From an uncultured Lachnospiraceae bacterium (GTDB taxonomy: Bacteria > Bacillota > Clostridia > Lachnospirales > Lachnospiraceae), in NCBI GenBank assembly GCA_910577115.1, contig CAJTMC010000041.1, positions 1-33,360 on the forward strand: DNA of 33,360 nt, given 5' to 3'. The notes below the pieces were generated by a model. It searched no databases, was not told the origin of the DNA, and worked only from the letters and a program-made list of their open reading frames with translations. The translations under genes were made by a program, and so were the position numbers. This document shows, piece after piece, positions 1 through 8,636 of this stretch. Numbering within the stretch: position 1 is the stretch's first letter; every line of letters begins with the position of its first letter.

Positions 1-209
1 ACATCAAGCCTGACGCTTTTGGCATCCACATCTGACCGGATGCTCTTTTGCAGTTCCGGATATTCGATATGGTCTATCTCCAATTCCGGAAGAATTATTT
101 GGAGCAGCTCTTTGCATAATTCCGAATCCTGCATCACTTTCCCAAACAGGAAATCGTTCTCAATTCCCAAGTCTTCCCATGCAATGTACTCTTTTATCTC
201 TTTTTCCAT
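1..209 (-). CDS. Rpn-family PD-(D/E)XK nuclease, N-terminal part (runs off window)
   Basis: The first 69 codons of a gene that continues beyond the left edge. The ATG at 207-209 follows AGGAAGTTAGGA. The readable product (WEDLG, NDFLFGKVMQD, ELCKELLQ, then EYPELQKSIRSDVDAKSVRLD) is near-identical to the N-terminus of the complete paralogue at 23217-24068. It belongs to the Rpn/PD-(D/E)XK family of recombination-promoting nucleases; the fragment stops around the first catalytic Asp, so the ExQ part of the active site is outside the window. It is the distal gene of cassette 1, after the 96-aa gene, exactly as in cassette 2. Family is clear from the paralogue; whether the gene is intact cannot be judged. 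Confidence 0.85.
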   Translation of the reverse strand, partial: MEKEIKEYIAWEDLGIENDFLFGKVMQDSELCKELLQIILPELEIDHIEYPELQKSIRSDVDAKSVRLD

Positions 210-279
210 TCCTAACTTCCTACTTTCTGTCAGTGTTTTACATGCCTGATAAGCTCAATATTATCTGCTTTTCCTTACA

Positions 280-285
280 ATTATA
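280..285 (-). promoter_or_regulatory. -10 box of the left Rpn gene
   Basis: The reverse strand reads TATAAT, about 70 nt upstream of the Rpn start. The same TATAAT in a conserved context (ATGGTAGTATAAT) precedes the paralogous Rpn gene at 24136-24141. No good -35 at 17 bp is visible in either copy (TTGAAA lies about 20 bp away), so the promoter is supported mainly by conservation between two otherwise diverged intergenic regions. Confidence 0.4.
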
Positions 286-403
286 CTACCATAGGAACCT
301 TTGTATTTCAAGATTTTCACATTTTATGGATAGTACGGCGAATGAGGCAGTTTCAGGCTGTTTACTTTATTTTCAGTAATATTTTTTCCTTGATTTAACA
401 GCA

Positions 404-694
404 TTAATGTGAGATAAGGCTGTCACTTCCCGCAAATACCTCTGTCATCATCAATACTCCCAACCGGAAACCGGCAATAAACCGTTCTGTTGCATAATTC
501 ATGTTTACACCATCACTTGTATCCTTTAAATTTTGAAATAACTCCTTTTCCGCGTCTCCGAGTTCAGCTTCCAATGCTTCCCTTAGTTTACCCATCCTTA
601 TCATAGCCTGCGAAGTTTCCGAATCATGGTCTATAGATCGCTTCATTAATTGAAGATTTCCATCTGCCAAAGCTTCTAATATTTTCTGTTTCAT
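404..694 (-). CDS. 96-aa conserved cassette protein (possibly DUF6809-like)
   Basis: A small acidic, mostly helical protein. It starts MKQKILEALADGNLQL and ends with a conserved block, NYATERFIAGFRLGVLM followed by MTEVFAGSDSLISH. ATG at 694 is preceded by GAGGATAAAAT. A paralogue of identical length lies at 24256-24546 in the same relative position, between cargo and Rpn gene, so this gene marks the distal border of the cargo slot. The FIxGFRLGxxMMxEV pattern resembles small Clostridia proteins filed under DUF6809; that link is from memory and uncertain. No membrane segment or catalytic motif. Function unknown. Confidence 0.75.
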   Translation of the reverse strand: MKQKILEALADGNLQLMKRSIDHDSETSQAMIRMGKLREALEAELGDAEKELFQNLKDTSDGVNMNYATERFIAGFRLGVLMMTEVFAGSDSLISH

Positions 695-834
695 ATTTTA
701 TCCTCATCTTTCTTGTACCTTTATTAATATAATTTTTTATCTTTTTCGTATAACTTAAGAATCGAAGAGGCATTCTTTTAGGAATGCCCCATCTCATTAT
801 AATAATTCCTACACTTTATGCATTTTTATGCCTT

Positions 835-2865
835 TTATTCTTTATATAATGACTTATTATTTATAAATGCTTTACGGCACTTAAATATTTCTGATGGCTC
901 TGGATTATACGGTTTCCAATTCGTTATATTATCATTTGTACATTCTTCATTTTCCATACGTTCTTTTAATATCCTAATGCAAGGTAGTTTTGTATTAATT
1001 TGAAGTGTTGGTTCATAATTTGTAAAATGTTCATCATCATCTGAAGCATTTTCCCAACATGAAACAAACTTATCTGAACGAAAAACCGGATAGTCAGGTG
1101 ATGGTCGTCCCAACGCACTGTCAGGGCGATTCATTTTATATATTATCTGCATCTTCCGTAATTTTTTTAGCAAATTACACATTAAATTATCAGCAACAGC
1201 AGAAGATAACGAGTCTTCTTCCAATAATATATTGATTTCCTCTTTAAATAAAGCCTGAAATCGTTCAGCCCTAATAATCAAGCAGGGATTTTCATCATAT
1301 TGTTCATTTTCTCCCCTGCTACCTTTTAGAAGAGACTTTTTATAATCGTCTATCCATACAAAATCTTCATTTATATCAATGCAGAAATACTTTTGTTCAT
1401 ATTTCGCTCTCTCGCCTATATTGAAAAAACTATACAAAAATGGGTCTTCAATATAGCTCGCCTTTCTAATACTACATTTTAAGAATAAACGTTCAAATAC
1501 TTTATAGACGATCATTTGCTCACCGCCCAGTAAGAAAAAGGTATCATCAGTAATTGTTTTGATACTATATATCGCATTCTTATGAAAACATTGCAGAAAA
1601 TCTTCCGACATTCCAATATCCTTAAAATATTTTCCGACCAGTAATGTTGCCATCTCAAACATATGACTGTTTTCATTCAATCTTTCTGCACCGCCAAAAC
1701 CGTTATATATTTTTTCACTATTTCTCAGTTGTTCCAGATTTCCTTTTATAAGTTCGGAAAAACTGCTTTCTTCCATAATTTTCAGGAGCCATTGAATATA
1801 TCCGCAGCACACTCTTGTCAGCCACATTGGATTATCTCTTAAAATATATAATGCAGCAGAATTTCCTGATTCTGATAAAAACTTATCAATTTTTAAATAT
1901 AGAATTCTTGTGTTTTGAGAGCCTTCTGTATCCATATATTCTCCAGTAATAACAGCACAGCAATCAAGCCATTTAGGAGTTGCATCCCCATTTAATGTTT
2001 CTGTCATTTGTCCCTGAAATACGCTTCGAATGCAATCATCTATAAGATTCCGCACACTGTTCTTCCGGTCTCGTACCCGCTCATTTTTAATGTCATCCAA
2101 AACAAATACACTCCCTGATGAACATGCCAAACATTGTAATGTCTGTTTTCTTTTCCCTGTTGCACATAAAATGAATTTCTGCCATTCCATATCGCCAAAA
2201 GTATAATTACCAACTGCTTTTGCAAGCTCCGTCTTGCCAGAACCGTATTCCCCGTCAACCCAAAGTGTAATTTTCATAAATGAAGGCTCTCCATTTAATT
2301 TAAAATATTTATTTGAAATTGCCATGATATTCATGAAAAACATTGGATAAAATACTCTTGGATTGCGGTTAAGTTGTTGAAACAATTTTTCAATGACTTC
2401 TTTATTTTTATCCACATTTTCAACAGCTTCTGGTGGAATATACATTTGTCCAACCCCTGAATATATTTCCTTATGAAATCCGTCTTTACTTATACTTCCA
2501 TTGGTAAATACAAACATATGCCTATTCCTTATCTTTTGTAAACCATTGCAATTTGTCTGATACCATATATCTTCTTCAGAAAACTTCATATGTAATATTG
2601 TTTTCCGAAGCAAGTCATAAAAATTTTTCTCATCTTCAATGCAGACTGGCAGATTTTGCAAAAATTTCGTCTTATTTAGTTTCAATTGTGTTACCTCAAT
2701 TGTATACACATCATCAGATGCCACTACTTCAAATTTGTATACAACCATTTGGGTATCTGACATAATAACTTTTTCAACATTTAGAATAAAGTTTGTCAAT
2801 GGCTTGTTATCCAAAGTATACCCCCCATCCATTTCTGATAATTCTTGAATTACAAAGTGCTTCAT
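835..2865 (-). CDS. Large P-loop ATPase, DUF927/SF3-helicase-like (cassette 1 cargo)
   Basis: A 676-aa protein; ATG at 2865 follows GGAGGTCAAT. Residues 1-150 have no recognisable motif. The ATPase core begins near residue 170: Walker A GEYGSGKT at about 205-212, preceded by KITLWVD, then Walker B VFVLDD at about 253-258 and a sensor-like stretch DCCAVITGEY further on. The order (TLWVDGExGSGKT, VFVLDDI, later VITGE) resembles the P-loop module of DUF927-type and SF3-like proteins of plasmids and integrated elements. The last ~300 residues are unrecognised. It follows the 380-aa gene after 283 bp that holds no other gene. Plausible roles are replication/helicase ATPase of an element or a defence NTPase; the sequence alone does not decide. 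Confidence 0.75.
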   Translation of the reverse strand: MKHFVIQELSEMDGGYTLDNKPLTNFILNVEKVIMSDTQMVVYKFEVVASDDVYTIEVTQLKLNKTKFLQNLPVCIEDEKNFYDLLRKTILHMKFSEEDIWYQTNCNGLQKIRNRHMFVFTNGSISKDGFHKEIYSGVGQMYIPPEAVENVDKNKEVIEKLFQQLNRNPRVFYPMFFMNIMAISNKYFKLNGEPSFMKITLWVDGEYGSGKTELAKAVGNYTFGDMEWQKFILCATGKRKQTLQCLACSSGSVFVLDDIKNERVRDRKNSVRNLIDDCIRSVFQGQMTETLNGDATPKWLDCCAVITGEYMDTEGSQNTRILYLKIDKFLSESGNSAALYILRDNPMWLTRVCCGYIQWLLKIMEESSFSELIKGNLEQLRNSEKIYNGFGGAERLNENSHMFEMATLLVGKYFKDIGMSEDFLQCFHKNAIYSIKTITDDTFFLLGGEQMIVYKVFERLFLKCSIRKASYIEDPFLYSFFNIGERAKYEQKYFCIDINEDFVWIDDYKKSLLKGSRGENEQYDENPCLIIRAERFQALFKEEINILLEEDSLSSAVADNLMCNLLKKLRKMQIIYKMNRPDSALGRPSPDYPVFRSDKFVSCWENASDDDEHFTNYEPTLQINTKLPCIRILKERMENEECTNDNITNWKPYNPEPSEIFKCRKAFINNKSLYKE

Positions 2866-3133
2866 ATTGACCTCCTTCTACTGACAAGCAGCATAAATAA
2901 TTGTGAAAGATTTACGTGTTACGACAGGTTTTTGATGAAAGCTTTCAAGATTTTATGGCTTATCCTCACTTACCTGTATGCAGGTACAAATAACTTTACT
3001 ACCTTTAAATAATTATAAAACAGCTCCAGCCTAGGATTACACCATAAGATTTTCTGCATTTTTTTCACAAATAAATGGTTTTTTGGATATTTATACAAAA
3101 ATATCGTTTTTCCCCACAGTAATGTACATAGTA

Positions 3134-3166
3134 AAAGTCGGAGAGAGCTTACACTTCTCCGACTTT
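3134..3166 (-). terminator. Hairpin terminator overlapping the end of the 380-aa gene
   Basis: An 11-bp perfect inverted repeat (AAAGTCGGAGA at 3134-3144 and its complement at 3156-3166) with an 11-nt loop. The minus-strand transcript continues into TTTTAC. The plus strand also has a T-rich tail (TTTATTTTTA), so it could work in both directions. The stop codon of the 380-aa gene (3149-3151) lies inside the hairpin. It would separate the 380-aa gene from the 676-aa ATPase transcript. Confidence 0.7.
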
Positions 3167-4291
3167 ATTTTTATAATCCATGATTGATTTTCTCTTATTT
3201 TTTGCTGCTTCTCTTATTTTGTATAATTCTTCAAAGTCATTCTTTGGTGGTGTTTGTAATAGCGAATAATAATACTCTTTTTTTTCTTCTTCCAATACCT
3301 TTTGACGGATAATTTCCAATTCTTCAAATGCTTTTTCAATCAGATATTTATAATCATCTTTAAACGCTTCTCTTAAGGCATGATTATTGATTTTCCTTAC
3401 TACCTCTCCACACTTTTCCAAACATTTTTCTTTATTAATATCCGTTATGTCAGCTTGTATATCTTTCGGCTCCTCATATCTGTCAGAAATGTATTCATAC
3501 ATATCTTTCACATCTATTACATATAAATCATCATACAAATTTTCCGCACACTCATTTTTCCAGTCATTTATACCAGTATTAAAAATTTTTGCTCTCTCTT
3601 CTTTAGACAATCCAATTTCAATGCATACCTCATATCTATTGTCAAAATCTTCAGTGCTTCGCAGTCTTTCTATGGCATCCATAACATAATTCCACTTTAA
3701 ACTCCATCTTAATATCAATTCATACTGTAACTGATATACTCTGCGCCTTGCATTTTTCTGTTTTTGGGCGCAATCAACGGAAACAAAAATCCTTTTTTCA
3801 AAGAAGTCAATACTGCCTACAACACAATTAATGTAGTAATTATTAACTATATCATATATTTTATTTATGTTGCCATAAGATTTGTTATCTTTCGCGAGCA
3901 ATTCATCTCGTTCCGTTTTATATTCCTCCGAGTCTTCATCAAGCTTCAATAATTTTTCATAATCCTCTACTTTTTTATAAATGGGTAGCATTTCTGAAAG
4001 GCATTCTTCCAACCTGTTCTTTTCTTTTATTGTTATTAAATCACTCTTACCGATAATTGTAAAAAATTCTTCAATTACATCTATACTGCAATTAAATATA
4101 TACCGCCCAATTCCATCATTAGCAGAATCTGACATAAACATTTTTATTTCATTATCACCAAATCCGATTTTTTTCAATATGTGTGTTAATTTACTACTAA
4201 CTGCAGCTGCATCTTTCAGCTTAAAACGTTTTCCAATTTTCTGTGCAATAGTTTCTGTTGTTATCGCTACTTTATTTAAGTTTGTCGCCAT
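3149..4291 (-). CDS. Unrecognised 380-aa protein (cassette 1 cargo)
   Basis: ATG at 4291 with GAGGTGTTTTA upstream. The protein is highly charged and helical, rich in Lys, Glu and Asp, with no signal peptide, membrane segment or P-loop. Visible stretches are an N-terminal TIAQKIGKRFKLKDAAAV segment, a central FFEKRIFVSVDCAQKQK block, and a long Lys/Glu-rich C-terminus (ALREAFKDDYKYLIEKAF, EVLEEEKKE) that may be coiled coil. I do not recognise the family. It is the first cargo gene after the core of cassette 1, about 190 bp beyond the hairpin at 4483-4515. It is probably functionally linked to the 676-aa ATPase behind it, though a terminator lies between them. Confidence 0.7.
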   Translation of the reverse strand: MATNLNKVAITTETIAQKIGKRFKLKDAAAVSSKLTHILKKIGFGDNEIKMFMSDSANDGIGRYIFNCSIDVIEEFFTIIGKSDLITIKEKNRLEECLSEMLPIYKKVEDYEKLLKLDEDSEEYKTERDELLAKDNKSYGNINKIYDIVNNYYINCVVGSIDFFEKRIFVSVDCAQKQKNARRRVYQLQYELILRWSLKWNYVMDAIERLRSTEDFDNRYEVCIEIGLSKEERAKIFNTGINDWKNECAENLYDDLYVIDVKDMYEYISDRYEEPKDIQADITDINKEKCLEKCGEVVRKINNHALREAFKDDYKYLIEKAFEELEIIRQKVLEEEKKEYYYSLLQTPPKNDFEELYKIREAAKNKRKSIMDYKNKVGEV

Positions 4292-4482
4292 TAAAACACC
4301 TCAATTTATTTTTTCAACAGGTATGGATTCTTGGGTTATATATATCCATTAAAACCATGAAAAAGTATTTTTCTTTTTTGTATCATAATCATAATATCTT
4401 TTTTTGCACCCCTTGTCTATACCGTCATTAATGATTTCTGCTACAAATCGTTCAACCTGTTTTAAAAATTTCCCCTTTTACT

Positions 4483-4515
4483 GGTATAGCTGGATTTAAT
4501 TAATCCAGCCATACC
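4483..4515 (-). promoter_or_regulatory. 14-bp hairpin after the micropeptide (cassette 1)
   Basis: GGTATAGCTGGATT at 4483-4496 pairs with 4502-4515 across a 5-nt loop. The single mismatch is A-C in a plus-strand RNA but a G-U wobble in the minus-strand RNA, so the structure suits the minus transcript. No T-run follows, so a classical terminator is unlikely. It begins 9 nt after the micropeptide stop. Cassette 2 has a different but equally strong hairpin at the equivalent place (27176-27214). It could be an mRNA 3' end, a processing signal, or the border of the cargo slot. Confidence 0.6.
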
Positions 4516-4524
4516 CGCTATATA

Positions 4525-4602
4525 TCATTTTTCTTTTTGCGATAAAGCTTCTATGATAACTGCCAACACTCCCACTACAATCTCTATTACCACTCTATTC
4601 AT
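4525..4602 (-). CDS. Hydrophobic 25-aa micropeptide (cassette 1)
   Basis: A small reading frame on the minus strand, MNRVVIEIVVGVLAVIIEAL ending SQKEK: one predicted membrane-spanning helix with a charged tail. ATG at 4602 is preceded by AAAGG about 10 nt upstream; an in-frame ATG 12 codons earlier (at 4638) could give 37 aa. It lies 49 nt after the DUF5688 gene. Cassette 2 has a homologue at the same place (27259-27339): VVGVLAVIIEALSQ here aligns with AVGIFTIIMAVINQ there. Conservation of hydrophobicity and position in two diverged cassettes supports a real gene. Size and topology resemble type I toxins or small membrane regulators; function unknown. Confidence 0.65.
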   Translation of the reverse strand: MNRVVIEIVVGVLAVIIEALSQKEK

Positions 4603-4651
4603 CTGCCAGATACCTTTCTTTACTAATTTATAAACCATCTTTCATCTCAAT

Positions 4652-5569
4652 TTAAGCACACATCCTAACCTCATCCATTTCGGCATCATAATAATACAGG
4701 GAATACGAGAGAATCTCTTCTTCCAATACCTGCGTATCATTGACCTCCCTGATTATTTCCCTAATTTCGTCGCATCCCTCCATACCGTCCTCTGGCAGAA
4801 GCAGGACTTCATGAACGGATGACGGAATGATATAAAATCCCCCGCCCACCGCTTTCGAGAAATCCTTCAAAATATCCGGATACAGGACGCACGCCGCCCC
4901 GTCCGTCCTGTGCCTGTTGCTGAGCACATACACCGGAATGCCGCATTCCATGTCTGCCATCAGACCGCCACATTCAGATTTTTCATCCGTTTCTTCTCGC
5001 CGCATAATTTCACAAATCATTTCCTTCATGCTTTTAATCTCATAACCACACAGTCTTGGTGTGTTTTCCGCTGCTGCACTATATAGTTCCTCCTCAGATA
5101 CGCCCCACAGCTTAGCGTGCGCATTATGTATAAGTATGGTCGCCATGCCAATCTCCTGATTTTCCACCATGCACTGAAACACGATGGACAAATCAAGAAA
5201 TTCTATATGCGGAAGGTCTTTTAAAATCTCTCTGTTTTTATCCGTATTGACAAGCTTGTATACAATTCTCCTCCTGACATTCTCATATTCCAGAAAATAT
5301 CTCATGTCTATTGTATGTCTTTTTTTCCTGCAGGCATCTGCCACATAATCTGCTGCATCGGCAGGTGTTGCATTTCCTTTTTTATAGGTATCATAATGAT
5401 TATTTATGTAAACTATAGGTGATACCAATTCATTGTCTTTTGTTACACACAGTCCTGTATAGGTCACACCATTATTCTTATCCACCTTGCGTACACTGAC
5501 GCTATAGCCATTTCCAAGCTTTTCCTTTACATCTTCTTTCACAATTTCTGCAAAGCTGTCTATTTTCAT
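4652..5569 (-). CDS. DUF5688 family protein (cassette 1)
   Basis: A 305-aa protein; ATG at 5569 follows GGAGGAAAATAA, 14 nt after the annealing-protein gene, so it is in the same operon. The N-terminus (FAEIVKEDVKEKLG, then VDKNNGVTYTGLCV and PIVYINNHYDTY) is the pattern I associate with DUF5688, a family common in Lachnospiraceae mobile elements. The C-terminal half carries AACVLYPDILKDFSKA, FYIIPSSVHEVLLLPEDG and a conserved tail, VLEEEILSYSLYYYD. No catalytic motif is evident and no function is established that I know of. The paralogue at 27379-28305 is 308 aa and aligns end to end. A soluble cytoplasmic protein is likely. Confidence 0.85.
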   Translation of the reverse strand: MKIDSFAEIVKEDVKEKLGNGYSVSVRKVDKNNGVTYTGLCVTKDNELVSPIVYINNHYDTYKKGNATPADAADYVADACRKKRHTIDMRYFLEYENVRRRIVYKLVNTDKNREILKDLPHIEFLDLSIVFQCMVENQEIGMATILIHNAHAKLWGVSEEELYSAAAENTPRLCGYEIKSMKEMICEIMRREETDEKSECGGLMADMECGIPVYVLSNRHRTDGAACVLYPDILKDFSKAVGGGFYIIPSSVHEVLLLPEDGMEGCDEIREIIREVNDTQVLEEEILSYSLYYYDAEMDEVRMCA

Positions 5570-5583
5570 TTATTTTCCTCCTG

Positions 5584-6306
5584 TTATGCCGCCTCTGCCG
5601 GTTTTGTCTTGGACAGGGCAGCCATTACCTTATTATAAAGCTCCTGCGTCATTTCTTCCGGTTCCCTGATTTTGTATCTGTCCTGTACCGTTTTCATTGT
5701 TACACCTGTACGATGCAGTTCTGCATTCAGGGAATCCATCTGCGTTTTGGAAAGCGGGCTTTTTCCCTGCGTTTTCTCAGGTTCGCTCTTTGCTTTCAGC
5801 TCATATACATGTTTCCCCTTGCTGTTCACAATGACAAGCCCTGTTATCTCCCTGTCACTGTTGTATTCAATAGAAGCAACGGAAAAATTCTCGTTGCAGC
5901 AGAAACGGTCATTTCGCTTTTGGATATCTGTTTTTTCTACAGGTACCCAAATAAAGGGAGCCGTATAAAGCTCCCTTCCAATACCCCAGTTAAAACAAGC
6001 ACGCTTAAAACTGTCTGATGCCTGCGACTTCTCCTTTTCGGCATGTCCCGTAGTCCCCACGTCCTGTTTTGCAATCCATTCCCCCGATTTTTCATCGCGG
6101 ATTTCCACTGTGCAGTACAGATTCCCGTCTATACACTGATGACTCCTTTTCCACCCGAACGCCCCAAATGTTTCATCAAGGATTTTTTGGTCAACCCTTG
6201 CATCTTTATAAAGCAGGAGGCTCACCCCTTTTTCACTGACCGATGCCACGCGGCATTCAATCTCATCGGCTTTCAGCATCCTCACAACGCTTGCATTCTC
6301 TTCCAT
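5584..6306 (-). CDS. Rad52/Sak-like single-strand DNA annealing protein (cassette 1)
   Basis: A 240-aa protein. ATG at 6306 (MEENASVVRMLKADEIECR) follows GGGAGGGTAGTATTA; from this start it aligns residue by residue with cassette 2. The core has FGWKRSHQCIDGNLYCTVEI, DVGTTG, then EKSQASDSFKRACFNWGIGR, the pattern of phage Rad52/Sak-type annealing proteins, in which the GT-G and K-QA-D--KRA segments form the DNA-binding fold. A C-terminal helical tail begins SKTQMDSLNAELHRTG. It would anneal complementary single strands made by the YqaJ exonuclease encoded just upstream, a two-part recombinase analogous to Red beta/exo. It overlaps the preceding DUF3848 gene by 44 nt, so translation is probably coupled. 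Confidence 0.8.
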   Translation of the reverse strand: MEENASVVRMLKADEIECRVASVSEKGVSLLLYKDARVDQKILDETFGAFGWKRSHQCIDGNLYCTVEIRDEKSGEWIAKQDVGTTGHAEKEKSQASDSFKRACFNWGIGRELYTAPFIWVPVEKTDIQKRNDRFCCNENFSVASIEYNSDREITGLVIVNSKGKHVYELKAKSEPEKTQGKSPLSKTQMDSLNAELHRTGVTMKTVQDRYKIREPEEMTQELYNKVMAALSKTKPAEAA

Positions 6307-6646
6307 TAATACTACCCTCCCATTTTCCAAAAACATCCTTCATAATATTTTCAATTTCATCTTCCACATGACTTTCCATTTCCCCGTAATTACAATCGTC
6401 CTTATCAAGCCATAATTGATACAGTTCCTGCAAAATATTTTTACGCTGCAGAAGTACCGTCAGCACATGCTCTGACAGCTTTTCCGCTTTTTCAGCCAGA
6501 ATCTCATAGAAATTTACGATTGTATCAATCTCATAGCACCTGCTGAAAATCTCAGCATTGGAGCAGCTTAATACGGAAGCTTTATATGCCTGATATTCCC
6601 CATAAATCCTGTCTAAAAAGTGCTCCTTTATGCCATATTCCATCAT
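6263..6646 (-). CDS. DUF3848-like protein (cassette 1)
   Basis: A 127-aa helical protein; ATG at 6646 follows GGGAGGATAATC. The sequence FLDRIYGEYQAYKASVLS, then AEIFSRCYEIDTIVNFYEIL and a C-terminal HVEDEIENI fit the small DUF3848 family, which accompanies phage and integrated-element recombination genes in Clostridia. It lies 39 nt after the exonuclease gene and overlaps the annealing-protein gene by 44 nt, the same overlap as in cassette 2. No enzymatic motif. An accessory role in the recombination module is inferred from invariant position only. Confidence 0.75.
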   Translation of the reverse strand: MMEYGIKEHFLDRIYGEYQAYKASVLSCSNAEIFSRCYEIDTIVNFYEILAEKAEKLSEHVLTVLLQRKNILQELYQLWLDKDDCNYGEMESHVEDEIENIMKDVFGKWEGSINGRECKRCEDAESR

Positions 6647-6685
6647 GATTATCCTCCCTTCTTCCTGTTCACATATCTGCGCCTG

Positions 6686-7615
6686 CTATGCCGCTTTTAC
6701 CTGAAACCTGCGCGAAACCGTCTGCTTTGCATAATCCTGATAGATTTCCGGTTTTTCCAGTTTCATCCTCTGTGTGTCAAGTCTTGTAGTTTCCACGTTG
6801 CTCCATGATACCCTGTACCTGTCGCTGGATGCAAATTCGTTATCCTGCATATACAGCTTTACTTCCTGCTCAATGCAGCTTTGCTCTTTCTGCAGCCGGT
6901 CTATTTCCTCTATGATTTCAGACCTGCGGTTCAGTTTTTCATCAAAACCCGTCAGGCTGACAGAGCTTCCCTTTCTCGCCGATCCAAAGTACCTGTTGAG
7001 CAGCTTATCACACGCTTGGGAACCGTCGGGCGCAGGCATCACGCCTGTCATAACATGGTTTTCCCAAAAGTCCTTCTCCACTTCTATCAGACAGGTAATG
7101 AGTTCATCATTCCATACAAGCTTACGGTATACAAATTCCCTTCCAAGAATCACCGCTGCAATATACCATGTGCGTTTTCCGGTCACTGCCATGTAATGAT
7201 AACACTGCATAATATAATGAAGCGGAATATCCCCGTTTTTCCATTTGTCCGCATTATACGCGCTTGCTGTCTTGCACTCCAGTCCCGCGTCCTCCCCGAC
7301 AATCAGCCGGTCAACATCGGCTATCATAAACGGATGCTCCACGCTCCGGTACATATAATTGGAACGTCTTACTTTTAAGCCTGTCGCCTCCATAAACCTC
7401 TGCGCAACATACTCTTCAAGGTCATGCCCCTGTCGGACAGCTTCGTTGTCCAGTTCTTCCGTTTCTTCGCTTGTTTTGTCATGGAACAGCTTCATGGGGC
7501 TGCTGTACGGATTCAGTCCGCAGACCGTCCCCGCATCAGAGCCGCCTATGCCTGTTTTCCTAAGTGCAAGCCACTGCACATTACTCATTTTTGCTGTTGA
7601 TGTTTTTTGATACAT
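6686..7615 (-). CDS. YqaJ-type viral recombinase/exonuclease (cassette 1)
   Basis: A 309-aa PD-(D/E)XK nuclease of the YqaJ family. Visible landmarks: LRKTGIGGSDAGTVCGLNPY at residues 18-37, RQGHDLEEYVAQRF at about 61-74, Asp100 and Asp102 in MIADVDRLI, and the catalytic ExK in GLECKTASAYNADKW (Glu113, Lys115). The family makes 3' single-stranded tails at double-strand ends and works with an annealing protein, encoded two genes downstream. ATG at 7615 follows AGGAGG (AGATAGGAGGAAAACTGT). It lies 51 nt after DUF932 in the same operon. Length is normal for the family and all key residues are present, so it is probably active. Confidence 0.9.
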   Translation of the reverse strand: MYQKTSTAKMSNVQWLALRKTGIGGSDAGTVCGLNPYSSPMKLFHDKTSEETEELDNEAVRQGHDLEEYVAQRFMEATGLKVRRSNYMYRSVEHPFMIADVDRLIVGEDAGLECKTASAYNADKWKNGDIPLHYIMQCYHYMAVTGKRTWYIAAVILGREFVYRKLVWNDELITCLIEVEKDFWENHVMTGVMPAPDGSQACDKLLNRYFGSARKGSSVSLTGFDEKLNRRSEIIEEIDRLQKEQSCIEQEVKLYMQDNEFASSDRYRVSWSNVETTRLDTQRMKLEKPEIYQDYAKQTVSRRFQVKAA

Positions 7616-7666
7616 ACAGTTTTCCTCCTATCTCAAATGGTTTTTCATATCCGGTCTTTATTTCCT

Positions 7667-8599
7667 CTATGCTGCACATAGAAGTTGATATGCTTTATCA
7701 ATCATCGGGTTTCCGTCCATTGTGCGGATAAACAGGTTCTCATTATAATTTGCAGTCCTGCGCAACGGATTCGAGTGTGTTGCAAAATCCGATACAGCAT
7801 TGATAAAACGGTATGCATTGCCTCCCACATCCTTTAAATCGGGCGCATCATAATATCTGCCCTGCATATCTTTACGCAGTTTTGCAATGTTCTTAGCTTG
7901 GGTTGCAGTCGCATCCTTTTCGATTGGCAGAAGCTGTTCTATACATTCCTTCACCTGTTGGTCGGTAATTTTCTGCCTGCGCAGACGCTCAAATTCCTTT
8001 CCAAGACTGTCCATGTATTTCTCTGCCATGAAAAGGGTATTCTCTGCCTCCTGAATCTTGTCTTTGATATTTCCGGTATGTATCATCGACCATGAACGTT
8101 TTGCCGTATCCAGCGCCAAATTCAAGGTATTGTTGCAGACAACCCTGACAGGCGTAAGCGCCACTTTGACCGCACCGCTGCCATCATGGGTATTGCTGAA
8201 TACGAGATATGGTGAAATCCGTTCTCCTGAAATAATGTACTCCCTCGGAAGGCGTGCCAGTAACCATACCCTTTTTCCTTCCTGTAATGCCCCCGCAGTT
8301 TCATAACGGACTCCTGCACCCAGCAAGGCATCCGTAAATGCAAATGCCTCATGATTTTGGACAATCTTATAGCGGTCGGTCACAACGCCAAGCACTTTCC
8401 GGTCGCTGTCACGCACATTTGCCTTGTAACCGGAAATCACTTCTTTCGTTTCTGTGTAGATAGGCTCCTGTGTTACCGTCCAGTCCAAGCCTGCCAACTG
8501 CAGCGCCTCCGATGATGAAGGTGCTTCTTCCACCCTCGTTCCCAAACCATGCCAAGGTTTTTCCCTTGTGTAAAACATTGATTCCACATTTGCTGCCAT
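7667..8599 (-). CDS. DUF932 phage/plasmid-like protein (cassette 1)
   Basis: A 310-aa protein of the DUF932 family (phage/plasmid-like TIGR03299 type). Typical features are the N-terminal MFYTREKPWHGLGTRVEEAP, a central SPYLVFSNTHDGSGAVKVAL, then TPVRVVCNNTLNLAL, and the closing NPMIDKAYQLLCAA. The family is widespread on phages, plasmids and integrated elements beside recombination genes; its biochemical role is not established. ATG at 8599 follows AGGAGG (AATAGGAGGATTTGAGTT). It is the first gene of the cassette operon, 38 nt downstream of a strong leader hairpin. The paralogue at 30382-31314 has the same length. Confidence 0.9.
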   Translation of the reverse strand: MAANVESMFYTREKPWHGLGTRVEEAPSSSEALQLAGLDWTVTQEPIYTETKEVISGYKANVRDSDRKVLGVVTDRYKIVQNHEAFAFTDALLGAGVRYETAGALQEGKRVWLLARLPREYIISGERISPYLVFSNTHDGSGAVKVALTPVRVVCNNTLNLALDTAKRSWSMIHTGNIKDKIQEAENTLFMAEKYMDSLGKEFERLRRQKITDQQVKECIEQLLPIEKDATATQAKNIAKLRKDMQGRYYDAPDLKDVGGNAYRFINAVSDFATHSNPLRRTANYNENLFIRTMDGNPMIDKAYQLLCAA

Positions 8600-8636
8600 A
8601 ACTCAAATCCTCCTATTCTTGATTATTAACGCAAAA

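Noticed and set aside
4483..4515. Hairpin as an ordinary Rho-independent terminator.
   Set aside because: Neither strand has a U-run after the stem, so it was kept only as a structured element of unknown role.
6774..7378. Long plus-strand frames opposite the YqaJ gene.
   Set aside because: Shadows of the exonuclease coding strand; no start signals and no protein-like composition.
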